Shown: positions 50,782 to 58,764 of the stretch, piece after piece | Layout of the letters: each line of letters opens with the position of its first letter | Position numbering within the stretch: position 1 is the stretch's first letter | NCBI RefSeq assembly: GCF_900240305.1 | Contig: NZ_LT964854.1 | Span: 2,232,001-2,296,000 of the forward strand | Origin: Ottowia massiliensis | Lineage (GTDB): Bacteria; Pseudomonadota; Gammaproteobacteria; Burkholderiales; Burkholderiaceae_C | Reading direction: 5' to 3' | Length of the DNA: 64,000 bases | Notes under the pieces: generated by a model | What the model was told of the DNA's origin: nothing | The model's database searches: none | The model's input: only the letters and a program-made list of their open reading frames with translations | Translations under genes and position numbers: made by a program

Positions 50782-53016
50782 ATGCACGCACCTGCCATTC
50801 AGGGCCGGGTTTTGCTTTTGTCTTGCGCGGCGGCGCTGGCCTGGCCTGCTGCGTTTGCTGCAGATGCGGCAGCGCCAGCGGGCGGGGGCGCGTCTGACAG
50901 GCATGACACGCTGGATGCCGTCATCGTGCGCGAGCGCCCGGGCGGCGCTGAATACGACGACGGCCCCAATGGCCGCCTGCCCCGGCAGGCCGCCAGCGCC
51001 ACCAAAACGCGCACGCCTTTGCTGGAGACGCCCCAGTCCGTTTCCGTGCTCACGCAGGCCGATTTGCAGGCCAGCGGCGCGGTCACGCTGGGGCAGGCGC
51101 TGGCCTACAGCCCGGGCCTGCACGCCATGCCTGGCGGCGGCAACGATTCCAGCCGCTATGACTTTTTCAGCTTGCGCGGGCAAACCTACAACGGCGCGCT
51201 GTTTCTGGATGGCATGCGCGCTTCGTTCGGCGTGGGCAATTTGAGCCTGCCGCAGTTCGATCCCTGGCTGCTGGAGCGCGTGGATGTGCTGCGCGGCCCT
51301 GGCTCCATGCTCTACGGGCAAAGCCTGCCGGGCGGGCTGGTCAATGCCTTGTCCAAACGCCCGCAGGCGAAGGCGCACCGGCAGGCCAGCGTGACGCTGG
51401 GCAACTGGCAGCGGCGCGAGCTGCGGCTGGATGCGGGCGGCGCGGCAGGAGACGGCAGCGGGCGCTTCACCTGGCGGCTGGCCGCGCTGGGGCGGGCGCA
51501 GAACAACCAGATCGATCACGTTTCATCGCGCCGCCTGGCGCTGGCGCCTTCGCTGCGCTGGCAAATCGGGCCGCAAACGGCGCTGACGCTGCTGGCCAGC
51601 TACCAGAGAGACCCGCGCGGCGGCTACTACGGCGGCCTGCCCGCGCAAGGCGTGCTGTCACCCTTGCCGGATGGCGGTTACGTGCCGCGCCGCTTTTTTG
51701 TGGGCGATCCGGCTTTCAGCCACTTCAGCCGCACGCAAACCACGCTGGGTTACGACTTCGAGCACGCGCTGGGCGCGGGCTGGACGCTGCGGCACGCGCT
51801 GCGCCGCATTGCCTCGCAAGCGGCCGTGCAGGGGCTGGCCGCTGCCGCCCTGGTTCCGCCTGACACGCTGGCGCGCACGGCTTTGCATGCCGGCTCGCGC
51901 ACGCAGGCGCTGATGGCCGACACCGCCATCGAAGGCCAGGCGCGCACCGGCCCCGTGGCGCACCGCCTGCTGCTGGGGCTGGATCACATGCAAAGCCGCC
52001 TGACGCAGCAAATGGGCTTCAGCTTTGCGGGTGTGCCGCCCATTCGCATCCGCAACCCCGTGTACGGGCTGGCCGTGGCCGCGCCCGCATCGCCCGCCAC
52101 GGCCCATTTATGGGCCGAAACGCTGGATCACGCCCGCCAGACGGGTTTTTATGTGCAAGACCAAATGCGCCACGGCCCTCTCGCCCTCATCCTGGGCGGG
52201 CGCTACGACACGGCCCGCACCCGCAGCCAGCGCGCCAGCCAGCTCATGGGGCGGGCCGCCAGCGCCGCCATCGGCCAGCAAGACGATGCCTTCACGGGGC
52301 GCGCCGCGCTTTCGTGGCACATCACGCCGCAGTGGGTGGCCTACGCCAGCCATGCCACATCTTTTTTGCCGCAGGCGGGGCTGATGGCCGACGGCCAGGG
52401 CTACCGCCCCTTGCGTGCGCGCCAGTGGGAAGCGGGGCTGAAATACGCCTCTGAAGACGGGCGGCTGCAACTGGCCGCCGCCGCTTTCAGCATCCAGCAG
52501 AAAAACGCCCTCACGCCCGATGCCGACCCCACGCACATGTGCATGAGCGCCACCGGCCCCGGCCCGTGCATGACGCAGTCGGGCCGGCAGCGCACGCGCG
52601 GGCTGGAGCTGGAAGGGCGCGCCGCGCTGGCGCAAGCCACGCACATCCATGCCAGCCTGACCTGGCTGGCGCCCCAAATCACCGCCAGCAACGGTGCTGA
52701 TCTGGGCAAGCGCCCCGTCAATATGCCGCGCGCCACGGCTGCGCTGTGGGCCGAGCGCGCCTTCACGCCCCGGCTGCGGCTGGGCCTGGGCGTGCGCCAC
52801 ACCGGCAGCGCCTGGGCCGACGCGGCCAACACCTTGCGCGTGCCCGGCCACACCCTGCTGGACGCCGCCGCGCACTACGCCATCAGCCCGCACCTGACGC
52901 TTTCCGTGCGCGCCGCCAACCTGGCCAACCGCCGCTTTGCCGCCTGCTCCAGCGCCAGCTACTGCAACTGGGGCCAGGCCCGCGCCATCAGCGCCGAACT
53001 CGACTATCAATGGTGA
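50782..53016 (+). CDS. TonB-dependent siderophore receptor
   Basis: Outer-membrane receptor that imports ferric siderophore using TonB energy. From ATG 50782 (GGAGGAG upstream) the product is 744 residues with a signal peptide ending LAWPAAFAADA. The TonB-box/plug region includes LDAVIVRERP and ATKTRTPLLETPQSVSVLTQADLQASGAVTLGQALAYSPGL, and VDVLRGPGSMLYGQSLPGGLVNALSKRP is the family plug motif. The 22-strand barrel follows and ends AISAELDYQW with the required aromatic C-terminal residue. The AraC-type gene upstream is the likely activator. The ligand is not known. Confidence 0.93.
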   Translation: MHAPAIQGRVLLLSCAAALAWPAAFAADAAAPAGGGASDRHDTLDAVIVRERPGGAEYDDGPNGRLPRQAASATKTRTPLLETPQSVSVLTQADLQASGAVTLGQALAYSPGLHAMPGGGNDSSRYDFFSLRGQTYNGALFLDGMRASFGVGNLSLPQFDPWLLERVDVLRGPGSMLYGQSLPGGLVNALSKRPQAKAHRQASVTLGNWQRRELRLDAGGAAGDGSGRFTWRLAALGRAQNNQIDHVSSRRLALAPSLRWQIGPQTALTLLASYQRDPRGGYYGGLPAQGVLSPLPDGGYVPRRFFVGDPAFSHFSRTQTTLGYDFEHALGAGWTLRHALRRIASQAAVQGLAAAALVPPDTLARTALHAGSRTQALMADTAIEGQARTGPVAHRLLLGLDHMQSRLTQQMGFSFAGVPPIRIRNPVYGLAVAAPASPATAHLWAETLDHARQTGFYVQDQMRHGPLALILGGRYDTARTRSQRASQLMGRAASAAIGQQDDAFTGRAALSWHITPQWVAYASHATSFLPQAGLMADGQGYRPLRARQWEAGLKYASEDGRLQLAAAAFSIQQKNALTPDADPTHMCMSATGPGPCMTQSGRQRTRGLELEGRAALAQATHIHASLTWLAPQITASNGADLGKRPVNMPRATAALWAERAFTPRLRLGLGVRHTGSAWADAANTLRVPGHTLLDAAAHYAISPHLTLSVRAANLANRRFAACSSASYCNWGQARAISAELDYQW

Positions 53017-53021
53017 ACCGC

Positions 53022-53498
53022 ATGAACCCGAATCCGGATGCCAGCATGAACGCGCGCGCCCCCGAACAGCCCGGCTTTCCCGCGCCGGGCGTGGAAGGCT
53101 TTCAGGCCGACTTTTCCCTGTGGCCCGTGCTGCTGGCGCGCCTGCCCGGGCGCCAGCCGGGGCAGCCGGGGCTGGAGCGCGCCCGCCAGTGGCTGGACAC
53201 GCTGGAAGCCGCCCTGCAACGCCAGCAGCCCTTTGCCGTGGTGTGCGACATGAACGCCTACATCAGCCACAAAGGCGAATCGCCCGAAGAAAAGAAAGCC
53301 GCCGCGCTCTGGATGAAACGCCACTTGGCGGCCTTTCACCAATATTGCCGGGGCAACGTTTACGTGATTGGCGACGAGGCCGCCCGCGCCGCCTTGCTGG
53401 CATCAGGCCGCCAGCAGGCCGGCGCCAGCCCCGTGCGCGTTGCCGCCGCCGCCACCTTGCCCGAAGCTGTGGCGCTGGCCCGCCAGATGCTGGCGTAA
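53022..53498 (+). CDS. Conserved-looking cytoplasmic protein downstream of TonB receptor
   Basis: Begins at ATG 53022 (ATG 53010, overlapping the receptor stop, is an alternative), giving about 158 residues. The segment WLDTLEAALQRQQPFAVVCDMNAYISHKGESPEEKKAAALWMKRHLAAFHQYCRGNVYVIGD reads as an alternating beta-alpha fold like STAS/SpoIIAA-type domains, with a C-terminal VRVAAAATLPEAVALARQML. There is no signal peptide. The tight coupling to the receptor suggests a role in the same iron-uptake unit. I do not recognise a named family. Confidence 0.72.
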   Translation: MNPNPDASMNARAPEQPGFPAPGVEGFQADFSLWPVLLARLPGRQPGQPGLERARQWLDTLEAALQRQQPFAVVCDMNAYISHKGESPEEKKAAALWMKRHLAAFHQYCRGNVYVIGDEAARAALLASGRQQAGASPVRVAAAATLPEAVALARQMLA

Positions 53499-53528
53499 GG
53501 CCTGTGGGGGCATCGGGAAAGCTTGTTT

Positions 53529-53613
53529 TCAGCTCTCGAATCCATAGCGTGATGTCCTAGTGGAATGGGCGCTGGCGCCGTTTTGGCACCCTATGAATCA
53601 GCTCCTGTTTTTG
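53529..53613 (-). repeat. Family A dispersed repeat, copy 16
   Basis: TTCAGCTCTCGAATCCATAGC, GATGTCCTAGTGGAATGGGC, GCTGGCGCC and CTATGAATCAGCTCCTG. Its core is the nearest match to the inverted core of the purL copy. The rest of the 53499-53957 gap holds nothing recognisable. Confidence 0.85.
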
Positions 53614-53957
53614 ATGGCCTGGCAGACGATCCAGAGGGTGACAGCTTCAAAGCGGACATGCTTCGCTGGCTTGCTTGGACATCCTTCAAAGAGCCTGCCA
53701 GGCAGCGGGCAAGGTTCGGCGGGGCCTTGGGTTCGCGCTTTGCCCGTTTTTCAATGAATGTGAAAAGGAAATGGGGAAATGGCGGAAATGGCGCGCCGCA
53801 TCTTCCTGCAAGCCTTGCCGCACATGCCGCACAAGGCGGGCGGATTGGATGCCCTTAATGGCCATCGCCGCGCTTGAACCGGGATGCCCGCAAGCCAAAG
53901 CAGCCATCCAGCCCTGCGTTGGGCGGAAGCATCCGCCGTTCGCGCATTTCGCATTTG

Positions 53958-54701
53958 TTATTTGCGCCGCTCTTCCACGGCAATGCCGTGGTCGTGTAGC
54001 CAGGCGCGCACTTTTTTCTCTACTTCAGGGTCGCGCGGCCCCATGAAAAAGTAGTACTGAAATGTCTTGCCCAGCTGATCTTCTGCGCGCGGATCTACCC
54101 CTAACTTCAGCAAGCGAGGGATGTCGGCAAAACTGCCAATCATGGCCGCATGGTGCAGAAGCGTCCGATCGTCTTTTGCGCGCGCATGCACGTTAGCCCC
54201 AGCATCCAGCAGCAGTTGCATGTTGTCCTGGGTATCGGGACCCAGAGCGCCGAACAGCGGGGTTTCACCCAGCGCGTTCTTCACCTCGGTAGAAAAGCCA
54301 CGCTTGAGCAGCACGGCCAGCCAGCGACTGTCATGCAAGATGGCGGCCAGGTGCATGGATGTGTCGCGCGCGTCACCCAGCCAAGTGGGGTCTGCTCCCA
54401 GCTCCAGCAGGCTGTCAAAGGCGCGGCGGTTGCCTTCCACCATGGCAACGTCCAGCGGCGTCATTTCTCTGGCATTGCGGCTGTTGAGGCTCGCACCTTC
54501 GGCCAGCAGCTGGCGCGCTTGCGTCAAATCACCTTTGGCTGCCGCCTGATATAGCGCTGCATCCTTTGGAGTCGCGAATTTTTCATTGCTCATATCTGAA
54601 CCTTGCTGACCGCAGGCCGAGGCAGCCATAAAGGCCAGCGTGGACAGAAGCATCTGCCGTCTGCGCATCAACGTGATGTAGGGCGTAAAGGAAAAAAGCA
54701 T
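53958..54701 (-). CDS. Ankyrin-repeat lipoprotein
   Basis: A 247-residue protein. The N-terminus has a basic stretch (MRRRQM) and hydrophobic LLSTLAFMAASACGQQ, a lipobox with Cys at about residue 30, so it is probably a lipoprotein. At least four ankyrin units follow: AALYQAAAKGDLTQARQLLAEGASLN, TPLDVAMVEGNRRAFDSLLELGADP, ETPLFGALGPDTQDNMQLLLDAGANV and RTLLHHAAMIGSFADIPRLLKLGVDPR. Ankyrin proteins mediate protein contact; the partner is unknown. The start could be ATG 54701 or the Met before RRRQM. A strong hairpin lies just upstream. Confidence 0.85.
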   Translation of the reverse strand: MLFSFTPYITLMRRRQMLLSTLAFMAASACGQQGSDMSNEKFATPKDAALYQAAAKGDLTQARQLLAEGASLNSRNAREMTPLDVAMVEGNRRAFDSLLELGADPTWLGDARDTSMHLAAILHDSRWLAVLLKRGFSTEVKNALGETPLFGALGPDTQDNMQLLLDAGANVHARAKDDRTLLHHAAMIGSFADIPRLLKLGVDPRAEDQLGKTFQYYFFMGPRDPEVEKKVRAWLHDHGIAVEERRK

Positions 54702-54720
54702 GGCAGCGGCAAAAAAGAAG

Positions 54721-54751
54721 AGCGTCTGCGCAGGCTCCCAGACGCTTTTTT
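54721..54751 (+). terminator. Intrinsic terminator, possibly bidirectional
   Basis: AGCGTCTG / CAGACGCT, an 8-bp stem with a 10-nt loop, followed by six T; an A-run lies on the other side, so it could also act on minus-strand transcripts coming from the crp-like gene or the transposase remnant. Confidence 0.7.
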
Positions 54752-54775
54752 GAATCGAATCTCAGAACCCATCCT

Positions 54776-54990
54776 TAATCAGTGCCCGTGTAGCCGCCAT
54801 CGGCAAAGATGGTCTTGGGGCACTCGAAGTGCATAAACAGCCTTACCAGCAAAGCCTTGGCATCCACCTGGTTCTAAATGCGAGCCGAGTGCACCACCAT
54901 GGCCAGCAGCAGCCCCATCATGTTTACAGCTATGTGGCGCTTGTGCCCTTTGATTCTTTTGTCTGCGCCATATCCGAGCTGCCCCTTTTG
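54776..54990 (-). pseudogene. IS5-family transposase remnant
   Basis: The minus strand reads GYGADKRIKGHKRHIAVNMM, then GLLLAMVVHSARI, a stop (TAG, likely from CAG), NQVDAKALLVRLFM and FADGGYTGTD, then TAA. GYGADKRIKGRKRH-type and WADGGY-type blocks are typical of the DDE domain of IS5-type transposases. Only about 70 codons remain, with an internal stop and no visible terminal inverted repeats. Confidence 0.7.
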
Positions 54991-55000
54991 AGACGGCCTT

Positions 55001-55666
55001 TCAGAGCCTGTCGCGCGAGACGATGAGGATGGTGCCGTCTTTTTGCTGCCGGATGAAGTTGCTTTCTTCCAGGCCCCGGATTACGCGACTGACCATCTCG
55101 CGCGAGGCGCCCACCATGCGGGCCAGGTCCTGGCGCGATATCTTTTCCTGCACGACCAGTTCGCCGTGCCCTTGGTCCACGGCGAAGTCCAGCAAGGCAT
55201 GGGCCACGCGGCCATATACGTCCATCAGCGCCAGCGATCCGATCTGGCGGTCTGCCTGCCGCAGCCGCTGCACCAGCCCGTACATGATGGCGTAGGCGAT
55301 GGATGAGCCATCTGGCAGGCACTGCATGAATGCGTCGCGGCTGAGCGTGAGCGTGTCGGTCTGTATGTCAGCCCGCACGGTGGCCGAGTGCGGGGCGTTG
55401 TCGATCATGCTCATTTCGCCAATGTGATCGCCCGGATGCAGGGAGGCCAGAATGACCTCGCGATTGCCACGGGTCATGATCACGCGGGCGCGGCCATTCA
55501 GCAAAATGAACAGCGTGTCCGTTCTTTGCCCCTGTTCGACGATGGTTTGCCCGCGTTTGAAACGGCGCTTGACCACCGCCTCTGCCACTTGCGCGGCCTG
55601 CTCGTCTGACAACGTCGAAAACAAAGGGACCCGGCGAACCAAATCCAGATTGGAGAGCATGGACAT
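55001..55666 (-). CDS. Crp/Fnr-family transcriptional regulator
   Basis: A 221-residue protein from ATG 55666, with AAGGAA 8 nt upstream. An N-terminal cyclic-nucleotide-binding-type beta-roll (LFILLNGRARVIMTRGNREVILASLHPGDHIGEMSMIDNAPHSATVRA) precedes the dimer helix and a C-terminal winged HTH (KISRQDLARMVGASREMVSRVIRGLEESNFIRQQKDG). It lacks the N-terminal cysteines of Fnr, so it is not an iron-sulfur oxygen sensor. GEMSMIDNAPHSATV resembles the phosphate-binding cassette of CRP, so cAMP or another nucleotide may be the signal. Its targets cannot be read from the context. Confidence 0.93.
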   Translation of the reverse strand: MSMLSNLDLVRRVPLFSTLSDEQAAQVAEAVVKRRFKRGQTIVEQGQRTDTLFILLNGRARVIMTRGNREVILASLHPGDHIGEMSMIDNAPHSATVRADIQTDTLTLSRDAFMQCLPDGSSIAYAIMYGLVQRLRQADRQIGSLALMDVYGRVAHALLDFAVDQGHGELVVQEKISRQDLARMVGASREMVSRVIRGLEESNFIRQQKDGTILIVSRDRL

Positions 55667-55737
55667 GACTTCAATTCCTTGATTTTTTTGATGAACCCCT
55701 CTGGCGGGCTGGCGAATGGCGGCCAGGCAACCTTTTG

Positions 55738-55795
55738 GAACCTGTTCAAAGTCTGTCCGTGGGCGCGAAAAGCGCGGGGCCGGGCGCTCTTGGGC
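55738..55795 (+). repeat. Family B dispersed repeat
   Basis: GAACCTGTTCAAAGTCTGTC, CGTGGGCGCGAAAAGCGCGG and CCGGGCGCTC. The best plus-strand copy of family B, with an internal GCGC-GAAAA-GCGC hairpin. It lies in the crp-trxB gap (55667-55995). Confidence 0.7.
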
Positions 55796-55995
55796 TTCGC
55801 AAATCCTCGCCGGGATGTCACGCCCGCCTGCGCCTTGCAGCCCATTCCGAACCGCACTTGCCTCTTGCGACCGGATTTCGAACCAGTTCTTAAAATCCGC
55901 CTATTCCCGCAAATGTTTCGATTGACGGGTTTTTGCTACTATTTTTGCACATCCTTTTTGCACTCCGGTGCGTGAAACCACCTGCCGCCATCTCC

Positions 55996-56946
55996 ATGAA
56001 AACCCGACACATCCGCCTTCTCATTCTTGGCTCCGGCCCTGCCGGCTATACCGCCGCCATCTATGCCGCCCGCGCCAATCTTCAGCCCGTGCTCATCACC
56101 GGCATGGCCCAGGGCGGGCAGCTCATGAACACCACTGAAGTGGACAACTGGCCCGCTGATGTGGCCGGCGTACAGGGGCCTGATTTGATGCAGCGCCTGC
56201 AAGCGCATGCCGAGCGCTTTCGCACCGAACTGGTGATGGACCACATCCACAAGGCCGATTTGTCTGCACGGCCCTTCACCCTGACGGGCGATAACGCGGT
56301 TTACACGTGCGACGCCCTCATCATCGCCACCGGCGCCACGGCCAAATACCTGGGCCTGCCTTCTGAAGAGGCCTACATGGGGCGCGGCGTGAGCGCCTGC
56401 GCCACTTGCGACGGCTTTTTCTATCGCGGCAAACCCGTCTGCGTGATTGGCGGCGGCAACACCGCAGTGGAAGAAGCGCTGTATCTCAGCAACATCGCCA
56501 GCAAGGTCTATCTGGTGCACCGCAGAGACAGCTTTCGCGCCGAACCCATCATGGTGGATCACCTTCATGAAAAAGTGCGCGAAGGAAAGATCGAGCTGAA
56601 GCTCAACGCCGCCCTGGACGAAGTGCTGGGCGACGCGATGGGCGTGACGGGCGTGCGCCTGAAAGACACGGCCAGCGGCCAGACGCAGGAGCTGGCCGTG
56701 CATGGCTGCTTCATCGCCATTGGCCACGCGCCCAACACCGGCATCTTCCAGGGGCAGCTCGAGCTGGAAAACGGCTACATCGTCACCCAGGGCGGACGCC
56801 ATGGCTTTGCCACGCAAACCAGCGTGCCCGGCGTCTTCGCCGCAGGCGATGTGCAGGACTTCATCTATCGCCAGGCCATTACCAGCGCTGGCACGGGCTG
56901 CATGGCGGCGCTGGACGCCCAGCGCTTTCTGGAGCAGCAGGGCTGA
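55996..56946 (+). CDS. trxB: Thioredoxin-disulfide reductase
   Basis: NADPH-dependent flavoenzyme that keeps thioredoxin reduced, and so feeds NrdA among others. The start MKTRHIRLLILGSGPAGYTAA gives 316 residues (E. coli 321). FAD-binding GSGPAG is at residues 12-17, the redox-active CATC at 135-138, the NADP-binding GGGNTAVEEA in the central domain, and GVFAAGDVQDFIYRQAITSAGTG at the C-terminus. In relatives it is usually divergent from ftsK; here the neighbours are a Crp/Fnr gene and rpmB. Confidence 0.96.
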   Translation: MKTRHIRLLILGSGPAGYTAAIYAARANLQPVLITGMAQGGQLMNTTEVDNWPADVAGVQGPDLMQRLQAHAERFRTELVMDHIHKADLSARPFTLTGDNAVYTCDALIIATGATAKYLGLPSEEAYMGRGVSACATCDGFFYRGKPVCVIGGGNTAVEEALYLSNIASKVYLVHRRDSFRAEPIMVDHLHEKVREGKIELKLNAALDEVLGDAMGVTGVRLKDTASGQTQELAVHGCFIAIGHAPNTGIFQGQLELENGYIVTQGGRHGFATQTSVPGVFAAGDVQDFIYRQAITSAGTGCMAALDAQRFLEQQG

Positions 56947-57135
56947 GAGCTGCTGGCGAATGGCGTGGATGCGCCGCTATAATCCGCCGCTTTGCCAAAT
57001 CAACCCAAGGCAAAAAAGAAGGGATACCGCCACCCTTTCCTGGCGAGGTCAAGCACGGGGCGAGTTGCAGCCAGCCAGCGGCTGGGAGTTGCGCGGCGTC
57101 CAGCCCCGGCTGTTATTAAAACGGAGCAATCCAAT

Positions 57136-57369
57136 ATGGCACGCAAGTGCGAAGTCACGGGCAAGAAGCCCATGGTTGGCAACAACGTTTCCCATGCCAA
57201 CAACAAAACCAAGCGCCGGTTCCTGCCGAACCTGCAATACCGCCGTTTCTGGGTTGAAAGCGAAAACCGCTGGGTGCGCCTTCGCGTCACCAGCGCTGCG
57301 CTGCGCCTGATTGACAAAAAAGGCATTGACGCCGTGCTCGCTGACATGCGCGCTCGCGGCCAGGCCTGA
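57136..57369 (+). CDS. rpmB: 50S ribosomal protein L28
   Basis: A 77-residue basic protein, MARKCEVTGKKPMVGNNVSH onward, with the conserved NKTKRRFLPNLQ block. GGAG lies about 9 nt before the ATG. It is followed 31 bp later by rpmG, the standard pair. L28 is a late-assembling protein of the large subunit. Confidence 0.98.
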   Translation: MARKCEVTGKKPMVGNNVSHANNKTKRRFLPNLQYRRFWVESENRWVRLRVTSAALRLIDKKGIDAVLADMRARGQA

Positions 57370-57400
57370 TCCCGTTTTCTGAACAAACAAAGGAAATATC

Positions 57401-57571
57401 ATGGCTTCCAAAGGCGGACGCGAAAAAATCAAGCTGGAATCCACGGCTGGCACCGGCCACTTCTACACCACCAGCAAGAACAAGAAAACCATGCCGGAGA
57501 AAATGTCGATCACCAAGTTCGACCCCAAGGCACGCAAGCATGTGGAATACAAGGAAGTGAAGCTTAAATAA
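57401..57571 (+). CDS. rpmG: 50S ribosomal protein L33
   Basis: A 56-residue protein, MASKGGREKIKLESTAGTGH onward, with HFYTTSKNKK and KFDPKARKHVEYKEVKLK. AAAGGA precedes the start. It is the cysteine-free (zinc-independent) form of L33. Second gene of the rpmB-rpmG operon. Confidence 0.98.
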   Translation: MASKGGREKIKLESTAGTGHFYTTSKNKKTMPEKMSITKFDPKARKHVEYKEVKLK

Positions 57572-57591
57572 GCGTGTTTCTTCACTGGGAA

Positions 57592-57679
57592 GGAGGTGTG
57601 GCAGAGTGGTCGATTGCACCGGTCTTGAAAACCGGCAACGGGCAACCGTTCGTGAGTTCGAATCTCACCGCCTCCGCCA
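57592..57679 (+). tRNA. tRNA-Ser (anticodon TGA)
   Basis: An 88-nt class II tRNA including CCA. The acceptor arm GGAGGTG pairs with CGCCTCC, the anticodon loop CTTGAAA sits on stem CCGGT/ACCGG, there is a long variable arm, and the T-arm is GTGAGTTCGAATCTCAC. It starts 20 bp after rpmG and may be read from the same promoter. Confidence 0.95.
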
Positions 57680-57723
57680 GCCCAATAAAAAAGCAGCCTT
57701 CATGGCTGCTTTTTTATTGGGCT
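57680..57723 (+). terminator. Terminator after tRNA-Ser
   Basis: A perfect 20-bp inverted repeat with a 4-nt loop. The inner part AGCAGCC/GGCTGCT is followed by six T. It starts immediately after the CCA end. The symmetry makes it able to act in both directions. Confidence 0.9.
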
Positions 57724-57873
57724 GCTTTTGCCTGGCGCCTTTGAAATTCAGGCGGGCAGGCAAATGGCAAGCGGCGCTTGTCCAATTGAGTTGCCCGCCA
57801 TAAACCAGCCCAGCCCGCCACCCGCACCGGGGCTGGATGGCAAGCTTTCGGGTTTTTCATTGGACGGCCCAAG

Positions 57874-57905
57874 AAAAAAGCCAACCAGAAATGGTTGGCT
57901 TTTTG
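57874..57905. terminator. Bidirectional terminator after tRNA-Ala
   Basis: AGCCAACCA / TGGTTGGCT with a GAAA loop, flanked by six A on the left and five T on the right. It lies 7 nt past the 3' end of the minus-strand tRNA-Ala. Confidence 0.85.
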
Positions 57906-57910
57906 ATATG

Positions 57911-57986
<76 letters not shown>

Positions 57987-58067
57987 ATGCATTGCAGGGC
58001 GCGATTATATGCGCATTGATGCGTTCGCGCAATAAGGGAAGCCGAGCTATGCAAGGAGAGCATTGGC

Positions 58068-58634
58068 GTGCAAAATACAGCTCAGGAGGCTGTTGTTGAC
58101 ACTATGAAACCTGAAACACAAAGCAATGCATCCGCCCACGAGTGGATTGAAAACGTGACCTTTGACGAACTGCGCGTCGGCCAATCGGCCCAGATGACGC
58201 GGCAAGTGTCAGGGCAGGATATTTTGGCTTTCGCCGCCGTATCGGGCGACGTGAATCCGGCGCATTTGGATGTCGCGTATGCCCGTGACACCCTTTTCCA
58301 TGGCGTGATTGCGCATGGCATGCTGGGCGGGGCGCTTATTTCGGCTGTGCTGGGCACCCAATTGCCTGGGCCTGGAACGATTTACCTGGAGCAAAGCTTG
58401 CAATTCATGCGCCCGGTTCACATCGGTGACGAGCTGACGGCCAGCGTCACGGTGGCTTCTTTGGAGGCAGCCAAAAAGCGCGTTACTCTTGATTGCGAGG
58501 TAACCAATCAGAAAGGTGAGCGCGTGATCAGTGGCAAAGCGTATGTCATGGCTCCTGTCGCCAAAGTTCGCCAGCCGCGCCCCTCGCTGGTTTTGCCGCA
58601 TATAGAACCGCCCGCCGCGTTCACTGTGGCCTGA
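58068..58634 (+). CDS. MaoC-type (R)-enoyl-CoA hydratase
   Basis: A hot-dog-fold protein of 188 residues from GTG 58068 (AAGGAG 10 nt upstream); ATG 58104 is an alternative giving 176. The hydratase-2 motif is complete: SGDVNPAHLDVAYARDTLFHGVIAHGMLGG with catalytic Asp and His. The C-terminal VAKVRQPRPSLVLP looks like the linker that joins a MaoC domain to a phosphate acetyltransferase domain in bifunctional proteobacterial enzymes. Here the chain stops just after it, so this is the stand-alone form or a remnant of the longer protein. The substrate is probably enoyl-CoA. Confidence 0.88.
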   Translation: MQNTAQEAVVDTMKPETQSNASAHEWIENVTFDELRVGQSAQMTRQVSGQDILAFAAVSGDVNPAHLDVAYARDTLFHGVIAHGMLGGALISAVLGTQLPGPGTIYLEQSLQFMRPVHIGDELTASVTVASLEAAKKRVTLDCEVTNQKGERVISGKAYVMAPVAKVRQPRPSLVLPHIEPPAAFTVA

Positions 58635-58657
58635 AAGATAGATCACTAAGCAGAATT

Positions 58658-58730
58658 ACAGCCGCCTTTCCTTCCGTGAGCTGAATGGCATTCAATGCCA
58701 TGCTTTATGGAAGGAAGGGCGGCTGTTTTG
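58658..58730 (+). terminator. Long hairpin terminator after the MaoC gene
   Basis: 18-nt arms (ACAGCCGCCTTTCCTTCC and its complement with one mismatch) enclose an inner ATGGCATT/AATGCCAT hairpin; TTTT follows. It separates the MaoC gene from the convergent LysR pseudogene. Confidence 0.75.
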
Positions 58731-58764
58731 TTTTCTGAAGCTCATGCAAAATCAGGCGGCTTTT

